DNA from: Methylovulum sp.
GTDB taxonomy: Bacteria > Pseudomonadota > Gammaproteobacteria > Methylococcales > Methylomonadaceae
Length of the DNA stretch: 40,965 nt
Reading direction: 5' to 3'
Assembly: GCA_028712695.1 (NCBI GenBank)
Contig: JAQTQZ010000030.1
Span: 1 to 40,965 of the forward strand
The notes beneath the pieces were generated by a model. That model had not been told where the DNA came from. It searched no databases and saw only the letters and a list, made by a program, of their open reading frames with translations. A program made the translations under genes and the position numbers. Positions 35,309 through 40,965 of the stretch are shown one piece after another (within the stretch, counting starts at the first letter, position 1; each line of letters starts with the position of its first letter).

Positions 35309-36189
35309 CCTCCGATGATTTGATAGACCAATTTCTCGATGCGGCGTGGGTGGAGCAGGGCTTAAGTGAAAATACACTGTCTGCGTACCGTAGTGATTTA
35401 CGTATTTTTGCCTTATGGCTGAAAGGTAAATCAATGCTGGATGTCGATAATGGCCTATTGTCGCTTTTTCTTGCTAGCCGCTATCAAGCGGGTATTGGCA
35501 GCCGCTCTTCAGCACGTATTCTATCCAGCCTGCGCCGCTTTTATGGCCATTACATCAGGGAAAGCCAGATTACGGTCGATCCGACCGCGTTAATTTCATC
35601 CCCACATATTGGCAGGCCCTTGCCTATTTCACTTTCCGAGCATGATGTCGAATTATTGTTGGATGCGCCTGAAGTGACTAATGTCTTGGGATACCGCGAT
35701 AAAACCATGTTGGAAATGCTTTATGCGACAGGGCTTAGGGTGTCCGAACTGGTCAATTTAAAATTTGAACAGGTTAGTTTTAGGCAAGGCGTGGTCAGAA
35801 TTACCGGCAAAGGCAACAAAGAGCGGCTCGTCCCGGTCGGCGAGGAAGCGATGAGTTGGTTGGAAGGCTACAGGGATCAAGCCAGAAAAACCATTCTTGG
35901 CGAGCGGCAATGCGACTATCTGTTTGTCACCAATCGGGGAGACGGCATGACGCGGCAGGCGTTTTGGTATATTATCAAACGCCACGCCAAAACTGCCGAA
36001 ATTAACAAAACCTTGTCGCCACATACGTTGCGCCATGCGTTTGCGACCCACTTACTAAATCATGGTGCGGATCTGCGTGTCGTGCAATTGCTGCTGGGGC
36101 ATGCGGATTTATCAACGACGCAAATTTACACGCATATCGCCCGCGAACGCTTAAAAGAATTGCATTCCAAATACCATCCTAGAGGTTAG
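35305..36189 (+). CDS. xerD: Site-specific tyrosine recombinase XerD
   Basis: XerD (294 residues), with XerC, resolves chromosome dimers at the dif site during division. All catalytic residues are in place: Arg145 (ATGLRVSEL), Lys169 (GKGNKERLVPVG), His240 and Arg243 (SPHTLRHAFATHLLNHG), His266 (LLGHADLSTTQIYTH) and the nucleophile Tyr275. The N-terminal SAM-like DNA-binding domain is present (about 1-100). The length matches XerC/XerD and not a phage integrase. I chose the start that overlaps the ogt stop. Coupling of ogt and xerD is probably inherited operon packing. Confidence 0.95.
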   Translation: MTSDDLIDQFLDAAWVEQGLSENTLSAYRSDLRIFALWLKGKSMLDVDNGLLSLFLASRYQAGIGSRSSARILSSLRRFYGHYIRESQITVDPTALISSPHIGRPLPISLSEHDVELLLDAPEVTNVLGYRDKTMLEMLYATGLRVSELVNLKFEQVSFRQGVVRITGKGNKERLVPVGEEAMSWLEGYRDQARKTILGERQCDYLFVTNRGDGMTRQAFWYIIKRHAKTAEINKTLSPHTLRHAFATHLLNHGADLRVVQLLLGHADLSTTQIYTHIARERLKELHSKYHPRG

Positions 36190-36194
36190 ACAAC

Positions 36195-36968
36195 ATGACT
36201 CAAACAATTCACCCGACTGCTTACATAGCCCCCGGCGCACGGTTAGGCGACAACGTGGCAGTGGGGCCTTTCGCGGTTATTGAAACAAATGTTGAAATAG
36301 GGGCTAATTGCCAAATTGGTGCCCATGCCGTCGTTCAGCCATACGTCAAAATGGGGGAGGGCAACACGCTGCATTCCCATGCCGTGTTAGGTGATTTGCC
36401 TCAGGATACAAGTTTTAAAGCGGAAACGGTTTCTTGGCTGATAATTGGCAACAACAATGTGTTTAGGGAAGGCTTCACTGCACACCGGTCGGCTAAAGAA
36501 CAAGGTGAAACACATATTGGTTCAGGTTGTTTTTTTATGAATAACAGCCATGTTGCACACGATTGCCACACCGGCGATAACGTTATTTTTGCCAATAATG
36601 TCGCGATAGGCGGGCATGTCGACGTGGGCAACAATGTGTTCATGGGCGGTGGCGTGGTTGCGCACCAGTTTTGTAGAATCGGTGCCTACGCAATAGTGCA
36701 GGGCACCACGGGCCTGAATATGGACGTGATTCCTTTTACGCTCATCGGCGGGCGGCCTGCACGGCATTATAAATTGAATACGGTCGGTTTAAGACGTGCA
36801 GGCATCACTGGTGAACGCTATAAGGTCTTGTCGGCTGCGTTCCGTTTGTTAAGGAACAAGCAAGGTCTGGATGCCTTGGAAGAAACCGAAGAGCTGAAAC
36901 TTTTAAAAGCTTGGCTGGCTGTCAAATCCAAACGGGGTGTGCATGGATTTGTTGATATTTCCGCCTAA
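36195..36968 (+). CDS. LpxA-like UDP-GlcNAc O-acyltransferase (left-handed beta helix)
   Basis: The 257-residue protein is built of hexapeptide repeats, such as IGANCQIGAHAVVQPYVKMG, and a helical C-terminal domain, as in LpxA. Residues equivalent to those of E. coli LpxA are conserved: His119 and the catalytic His122 (NNSHVAHDC), His141 (GGHVDV), His157 (AHQFC) and an Arg in GLRRAG. The usual HRGT motif is replaced by HRSAKEQ. The gene is not in the normal lpxD-fabZ-lpxA-lpxB cluster. It may therefore be a second, paralogous acyltransferase acting on a different sugar nucleotide or acyl chain. It starts 5 bases after xerD. Confidence 0.85.
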   Translation: MTQTIHPTAYIAPGARLGDNVAVGPFAVIETNVEIGANCQIGAHAVVQPYVKMGEGNTLHSHAVLGDLPQDTSFKAETVSWLIIGNNNVFREGFTAHRSAKEQGETHIGSGCFFMNNSHVAHDCHTGDNVIFANNVAIGGHVDVGNNVFMGGGVVAHQFCRIGAYAIVQGTTGLNMDVIPFTLIGGRPARHYKLNTVGLRRAGITGERYKVLSAAFRLLRNKQGLDALEETEELKLLKAWLAVKSKRGVHGFVDISA

Positions 36969-37016
36969 TTGCGGTGTTTCTTAATGATTATTTTTAACTG
37001 TTAACAAGGGGTTTTT

Positions 37017-38078
37017 ATGTACAAAGCGATAGGTTATGCCGCGCATGCCCACAATGCGCCGTTAGTCCCTTTTAAATTTGAGCGGCGTGCGCTGTTGCCG
37101 ACCGATGTCCAGATTGAAATCCTTTATTGCGGAATTTGCCATTCCGATATTCATCAAGTGCGTGATGAATGGGGCGGCTCGACCTTTCCGATGGTGCCGG
37201 GCCATGAAATTGTCGGCAAGGTTGTCCAAATTGGCGGCGCGGTTACGGAGTTTGCCGTCGGTGATAGCGTCGGCGTCGGGTGCATGGTCGATTCCTGCCG
37301 AGTTTGTCCGGATTGCCAAGAGGATCTGGAGCAATATTGCAATAACGCAGTGTTTACCTACAACAGTTTCGACAAGCATACCGGTGGCAGTAATTACGGC
37401 GGTTATTCCAACCATATAATCGTCGATAAGCATTTTGTCCTGAAAGTTTCCGAGCGCTTGGATCTGGCGGCTGTGGCACCCTTGTTATGCGCCGGGATCA
37501 CCACTTATTCGCCGTTAATGCACTGGCAGGTCGGTAAAGGCGATAAAGTCGGGGTGGTTGGTTTGGGTGGGCTAGGGCACATGGCAGTCAAATTCGCCCA
37601 TGCGCTGGGCGCCCATGTCGTCATGTTTACGACCACGCCCAGCAAAGCAAACGATGCTAAACGGCTGGGGGCGGATGAAGTCGTAATATCGAAGAATGCT
37701 GAAGAAATGAACCAGCATCTTGCTAGTTTTGATTTTATCCTGAACACCGTCGCCGCCCCGCATAATTTGGATGCCTATACCGCCTTGCTAAAACGCGATG
37801 GCACCTTATGCCTGGTTGGCGTTCCTGACCAGCCACATCCGTCGCCTTCGGTAGGCCATTTGATCTTTAAGCGTCGGGCTATTGCCGGATCATTGATCGG
37901 TGGCATCAAAGAAACCCAAGAAATGCTGGATTTTTGCGCCGAACATAACATCACGTCAGATATTGAAATTATCCCGATACAACAGGTCAACGAAGCGTAT
38001 GAGCGGGTGTTGAAAAGCGATGTCAAGTATCGTTTTGTGATTGACATGGCAAGCTTGCAGGATACTGCTGAAAACTAA
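37017..38078 (+). CDS. Zinc-dependent alcohol dehydrogenase (CAD/YahK type)
   Basis: A 353-residue medium-chain dehydrogenase of the cinnamyl-alcohol-dehydrogenase group. The catalytic zinc ligands are Cys41 (GICHSDIH), His63 (PGHE) and Cys158. The structural zinc site is Cys94, Cys97, Cys100 and Cys108. The nucleotide-binding motif is GLGGLGHMAVKFAHALGA. The TTTPSK stretch at the end of the second strand, without an acidic residue, suggests NADPH preference and so aldehyde reduction. A good AGGGG ribosome-binding site precedes the ATG. No pathway partner is adjacent. Confidence 0.94.
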   Translation: MYKAIGYAAHAHNAPLVPFKFERRALLPTDVQIEILYCGICHSDIHQVRDEWGGSTFPMVPGHEIVGKVVQIGGAVTEFAVGDSVGVGCMVDSCRVCPDCQEDLEQYCNNAVFTYNSFDKHTGGSNYGGYSNHIIVDKHFVLKVSERLDLAAVAPLLCAGITTYSPLMHWQVGKGDKVGVVGLGGLGHMAVKFAHALGAHVVMFTTTPSKANDAKRLGADEVVISKNAEEMNQHLASFDFILNTVAAPHNLDAYTALLKRDGTLCLVGVPDQPHPSPSVGHLIFKRRAIAGSLIGGIKETQEMLDFCAEHNITSDIEIIPIQQVNEAYERVLKSDVKYRFVIDMASLQDTAEN

Positions 38079-38185
38079 CTCAAGCTAAAACGATTGGCCG
38101 CTACCCTAGATGCTTATGATTGGGATAGTAAATCGACTCCTGCCCAGGATTTGTTCCTGAAAATCACTTTAAAGAGGCGCCCGCA

Positions 38186-38977
38186 ATGGTACATCGTAAA
38201 TTTTTTGCAATGATAACTGTAATCGCCGGAATAGCGGCCTGCGCCAATAATTCGGTGAGCAGTGATAATCGGGTTGCACGGCCTTATTTACCGATAGACA
38301 TTAACGTACAAAGTGACAATCGCGGCAGTTTGCCGGAGTTTTCTGTCAGTAGTAGTCCAGCAAATTATCGGGCTTATATACAGGCAACGCCTAATGACCG
38401 CTACCGGCTGCATGTCGTCAACAACAGCAACCAGCGGGTCGGTATTGTCATTGCCGTAGACGGGCGCAACATTATCAGCGGCACGCAGTCGTGGCTACGC
38501 GATGATGAACGCATGTATATCCTTGATCCACATGCTGGTGCCGAGTATGAAGGCTGGCGCACTGGCAGCAATCAAGTCAACCGGTTTTATTTTACCGAGT
38601 CGGCTAATTCTTATGCCGCTGCGTGGGGCGATAGTTCCGCAATGGGCGTTATTGCGATGGCAGTCTATGCCGAGCGGCCTCGTCCTGAGGTGACTAATGA
38701 AATGTCCGGTCTGGCTGGCGGCGTTATGCGTGCGGCACCGGCTATCCAGCCAACACCAGGAACCGGTTTTGGCGAAACCACTTATTCGCCCAGTTATGCC
38801 GTGAATTTTGATCCGCTCCCTGAACCGATAGAAAAAGTCTTCCTGAAATACGAATGGCGTGAAACCCTTTGCGCCAAACGGATTTTATTGGATTGTCAGG
38901 ATGCCGGAGATACCGGTGGCAATCGCTTCTGGCCCGATAATGGCGGCTTTGCACCGCCACCCCCCAAGCGCTATTGA
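38186..38977 (+). CDS. Putative lipoprotein, function unknown
   Basis: The 263-residue protein has a short signal peptide with a lipobox-like end (GIAAC, Cys19) and Ala at +2, pointing to the outer membrane. The mature part (about 40-160) looks beta-rich and contains RYRLHVVNNSNQRVGIVIAV and DGRNIISGTQSWL. The stretch YILDPHAGAEYEGW follows. The end is rich in Pro and Gly (GGFAPPPPKRY). Similar hypothetical proteins of this style occur in other proteobacteria, but I cannot name a family or function. AAAGAGG precedes the ATG. It is flanked by an unrelated dehydrogenase and a long non-coding region. Confidence 0.75.
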   Translation: MVHRKFFAMITVIAGIAACANNSVSSDNRVARPYLPIDINVQSDNRGSLPEFSVSSSPANYRAYIQATPNDRYRLHVVNNSNQRVGIVIAVDGRNIISGTQSWLRDDERMYILDPHAGAEYEGWRTGSNQVNRFYFTESANSYAAAWGDSSAMGVIAMAVYAERPRPEVTNEMSGLAGGVMRAAPAIQPTPGTGFGETTYSPSYAVNFDPLPEPIEKVFLKYEWRETLCAKRILLDCQDAGDTGGNRFWPDNGGFAPPPPKRY

Positions 38978-39529
38978 ATTTTCGTTGTGCAACACGAAGT
39001 GATTGACCTGTAACTGCTTGGATTGGCGATTGCCATTATTTTGCCACTGCATAGCGCAGTGGAAAATAGTTTCTTTTTACCGCTGCTGTAGCCGCTTAAA
39101 TAGTCAGCTGCCGACCAGTCCTGGTTGCATAGGGCCATTTCTTACGCTTTATAGAAGATACGGCAGTTTCCCGCCAAATACGCCTTTAGACAAAAATTCT
39201 CACACCCGCAACTATACGTCCGAAGCTAAAATCCGCACTATTTTGTTATTCCCGCCCATTAGGCGCTTATGTTCGCAAGCATACAGACACGCTAGGCATT
39301 TATGACTAGGATGCTCTATGTCTATAGAAAAGGCCTAGTAGCATATGTTTTGCTATTTGACTGTATCCGAATTGAGACACCACCAAACAGAACAACACGT
39401 ACAGAAAAAAGGTTTAACCGCAAGTGCAGCGCCGCTTAGATGAGGCTCTAGCCCTGCTTTCCACTAAATAATGCTGGATTTTCAATTTATTAGTTGAGTC
39501 CATCATACAAAATACCAAGGAGTTGCAAT
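38978..39529. other. 552-base non-coding region with small inverted repeats
   Basis: No convincing gene is found here. An open frame of 100 codons (39003-39305) starts with TTG and has no ribosome-binding site, and its product is unlike a real protein. Structures seen include the hairpin at 39044-39062, an ACTAGG/CCTAGT inverted repeat (39305-39310 with 39334-39339) and TAGCA/TGCTA nearby. The last 50 bases carry the AGGAG ribosome-binding site of the next gene. The size leaves room for a regulatory region or a small RNA. Confidence 0.5.
39044..39062. other. Perfect hairpin downstream of the lipoprotein gene
   Basis: CCACTGC and GCAGTGG form a perfect 7-bp stem with loop ATAGC, 67 bases after the lipoprotein stop. 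A flanking TTTT and AAAA could extend it past one unpaired G. A T-rich run (TTTCTTTTT) begins about 7 bases later. It may be a terminator, but the spacing is not ideal. Confidence 0.35.
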
Positions 39530-40696
39530 ATGCAATCTAGTCAAAAAATATCCAGGAAGTTGGGTGTATGGGTCATCGCATTGGTTATGCAGGTTGTGCC
39601 TGCTTATGCTCAAACTTATCTTAATGCGGCCGGTATGGAAACGTCCGCCGAGCAAAGTGATGTAACTGAAATAAAACCCGATAATAAAGCTAAGGTTAGT
39701 GCTACGTTGCCGGAAACTGGCGCAATTTTTTTGGAGCGGTCTCCTGAGTCAGTAAGAGGCAGCAGCAGTAATCAGGTGGTGTTGTTTTCGGCTGCCAATG
39801 TGTCAGGAAAAATACAGGTTTCTTTTTTGCTGCACGGCAAAGAATTTCTGTTTGTTTACGAGGCGATCAGCTTTAACCATAAGCAACTCAATAGCATTCA
39901 GCTTATTCCTGATTTAATTGAGCAGAATAGGAAAACCGATGATGACGATACCGAGCTAACTTTACTTTACAACGGATTGGACAAAGAGATTAATCAGTTG
40001 GCTCCTTTGGAAGCGGGCATCTTGTCGAGTTTGGATTTATTGATAAACATGGTTCCAAAGAATGCGCCATTCGACAAGCTTGATCTGCAAGCAGTAAAAG
40101 GCCTTGTCCAACCCCAAGCATTTACCAATGTATGCAGCCAGCGCGGAAAATTCCAAACAGGCACCTTCGACAGTTTTTTTGGCACCGATTATTCAAGCAG
40201 GCGAGTGGTTGGGAACCCAGGCTCAAGCTGCTTGGGTCGTTGCGGTACAGGGTGTACGCAACCGCTTCAACAAAAGAAGCGCCAATATACCAGCGCCTGT
40301 TTTGTCCATGACTTATGCACAATTAAATTTGGCGACAATCCAGTAGGCGATTGCGCCGACGAATTTGCCGCTGCTGCCGATGGATACCTCAATGCACCTA
40401 ATTGCACGTACTATGTTGTCGGCCTGTGGAAAACCCAATACACCTGGTTATGTAAAGGCGCTACGTATACCTCTAAGGTTATACACTACTCGAACCACCG
40501 TTTTATGAACTCGGAGGGCTATGGTGGGGTGTGGCAAGTAACTGGGAATAAGATGGTCCGTACTTATGATACCGGCGCAAAATACACCGGAACCATAGAC
40601 TCAAAAAATCTGCAAACAAAAGGCACCATGGTTTCTTCTTATGGGGTTAAGGGGTGTTTTACAGAAAATTATGCGACAACTTTGCCCCGTTTTTGA
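39530..40696 (+). CDS. Secreted phospholipase-A2-like protein
   Basis: The 388-residue protein has a signal peptide (cleavage near AYA-QT, residue 27) and a Ser/Thr-rich, poorly conserved N-terminal half. From about residue 230 it shows the PLA2-like core. Cys238-Gly-Thr-Gly-Cys242 resembles the calcium-binding loop, and Cys257-x2-His260-Asp261-x-Cys263 (ACFVHDLC) has the His-Asp pair of PLA2 enzymes. CADEFAAAADGYLNAPNC follows, with an acidic residue where the third catalytic Asp might lie. The C-terminal 70 residues look beta-rich (GYGGVWQVTGNKMVRTYD). I chose the ATG at 39530 because it has AGGAG seven bases upstream and leads directly into the signal peptide. It may hydrolyse phospholipids outside the cell, but this is untested. 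Confidence 0.8.
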   Translation: MQSSQKISRKLGVWVIALVMQVVPAYAQTYLNAAGMETSAEQSDVTEIKPDNKAKVSATLPETGAIFLERSPESVRGSSSNQVVLFSAANVSGKIQVSFLLHGKEFLFVYEAISFNHKQLNSIQLIPDLIEQNRKTDDDDTELTLLYNGLDKEINQLAPLEAGILSSLDLLINMVPKNAPFDKLDLQAVKGLVQPQAFTNVCSQRGKFQTGTFDSFFGTDYSSRRVVGNPGSSCLGRCGTGCTQPLQQKKRQYTSACFVHDLCTIKFGDNPVGDCADEFAAAADGYLNAPNCTYYVVGLWKTQYTWLCKGATYTSKVIHYSNHRFMNSEGYGGVWQVTGNKMVRTYDTGAKYTGTIDSKNLQTKGTMVSSYGVKGCFTENYATTLPRF

Positions 40697-40717
40697 CCCG
40701 TTAAGGTTAGATGTTGC

Positions 40718-40743
40718 CACTGCCAGTCCTAGGACTGGCAGTG
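40718..40743. terminator. Perfect 26-base palindrome between convergent genes
   Basis: The 13-base arm CACTGCCAGTCCT is followed immediately by its exact reverse complement, giving a hairpin stable in both directions. It lies 22 bases after the PLA2-like stop and 9 bases beyond the cydX stop. It most likely ends transcription, or at least protects the RNA ends, for both convergent units. T-runs on either side are short. Confidence 0.6.
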
Positions 40744-40752
40744 ATTTATCGC

Positions 40753-40899
40753 TTAATCCAAATCTTTATTATGTAAATCGCTACAAGACTGGTCGATGCC
40801 GTGGGTGTCGATGTCGCACACCGATTCCAGCCACATCGCGTTAATGATGGCGAAGGCCGACGCAAAGCCGACGCCCAATATCCAAGTGAAATACCACAT
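40753..40899 (-). CDS. cydX: Cytochrome bd oxidase small subunit CydX
   Basis: This 48-residue protein begins MWYFTWILGVGFASAFAIIN and has one membrane helix, followed by a polar tail (LESVCDIDTHGIDQSCSD). The MWYFxWILG start is the hallmark of CydX/YbgT, the third subunit that stabilises the haem site of bd-type quinol oxidase. It lies directly downstream of the end of cydB on the same strand. The tail is longer than in E. coli CydX (37 residues) and has two cysteines. Confidence 0.92.
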   Translation of the reverse strand: MWYFTWILGVGFASAFAIINAMWLESVCDIDTHGIDQSCSDLHNKDLD

Positions 40900-40909
40900 G
40901 CGCTTGCTC

Positions 40910-40965
40910 TTAATAAAGTGTGTGTGAATCTTTTAAAACCGACGCCTCAGTGATGCTGCCCCAGA
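40910..40965 (-). CDS. cydB: Cytochrome bd oxidase subunit II, C-terminal end only
   Basis: Only the last 17 codons are inside the window. They read WGSITEASVLKDSHTLY and then stop. The SH-x-LY type ending and the position 10 bases upstream of cydX are typical of CydB. The rest of the gene, and presumably cydA, lies to the right of the window on the minus strand. Confidence 0.75.
   Translation of the reverse strand, partial: WGSITEASVLKDSHTLY

Noticed and set aside
39003-39305. 100-codon open frame in the non-coding gap
   Set aside because: It starts with TTG, has no ribosome-binding site and has an improbable Cys/Arg/Pro-rich composition without any recognisable motif.
1-40965. CRISPR arrays, insertion sequences or prophage
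   Set aside because: No direct-repeat arrays, transposase genes or phage genes were seen. The XerD-type recombinase is a housekeeping enzyme by length and context.

Overview
The window is a dense stretch of chromosome from a Gram-negative gammaproteobacterium. The evidence is LpxA-type and TonB-dependent outer-membrane functions, the rpsU-yqeY-dnaG-rpoD macromolecular-synthesis operon, a hisBHAFIE-tatABC block, tsaD divergent from rpsU, and a tRNA-Ile2 gene just after rpoD. The moderate base composition, the exosortase-associated glycosyltransferase and the metK-ahcY-metF block remind me of Methylococcales (gamma methanotrophs). That placement is from memory of gene neighbourhoods and is not shown by the sequence. 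I see no IS element, prophage or CRISPR array.

Layout, left to right. (1) 1-2376: an NtrB/NtrC-type two-component pair, with the kinase cut by the window edge. (2) 2487-7428: hisB-H-A-F-I-E followed by tatA-B-C, closely packed and partly overlapping. (3) 7628-10730, minus strand: an iron block of bfr, bfd with a Fur-like site, and a large TonB-dependent receptor. (4) 10929-15195: accessory genes. These are a two-gene membrane/coiled-coil unit, a secreted DUF2252 (kinase-like) protein behind an almost ideal Pho-box promoter, an MgtC/DUF4010 membrane protein, and the decayed 3' end of a pteridine-reductase-type SDR gene. (5) 15184-19170: folK-folB, plsY, a PfkB-family kinase, a 60-residue protein behind a CRP/FNR-like site, and tsaD. 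(6) 19178-23726: rpsU-yqeY-dnaG-rpoD-tRNA-Ile2, with a terminator-like hairpin in the rpsU leader. (7) 23762-27184: the SAM/one-carbon cycle genes metK, ahcY and metF, with a palindromic repeat before metF. (8) 27215-30373, minus: a very long AsmA/DUF748-type envelope protein. (9) 30601-34342: polysaccharide genes (glycosyltransferase, UDP-glucose dehydrogenase, glycosyltransferase). (10) 34415-38977: a Met-rich periplasmic protein, a DNA alkyltransferase, xerD, an LpxA-like acyltransferase, a zinc alcohol dehydrogenase and a lipoprotein. (11) 38978-40965: a 550-base non-coding stretch, a secreted phospholipase-A2-like protein, and (minus strand) the end of cydB plus the tiny cydX.

How the genes work together. 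The his genes supply the middle steps of histidine synthesis; hisG, hisD and hisC are not here. TatABC exports folded proteins. Bfr/Bfd store and release iron, and the receptor imports a chelate. MetK, AhcY and MetF run the S-adenosylmethionine cycle together with methionine synthase encoded elsewhere. Ugd supplies UDP-glucuronate to a polysaccharide built by the flanking glycosyltransferases.

The most interesting leads are the Pho-box-controlled exported kinase-like protein, the 60-residue protein with a class-II-spaced CRP/FNR-like site, the leader hairpin of rpsU, the secreted PLA2-like protein, the unlinked LpxA-like gene and the fresh SDR pseudogene. I did not find a clearly new multi-gene system. 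The unit at 10929-11988 is the best candidate for something undescribed.
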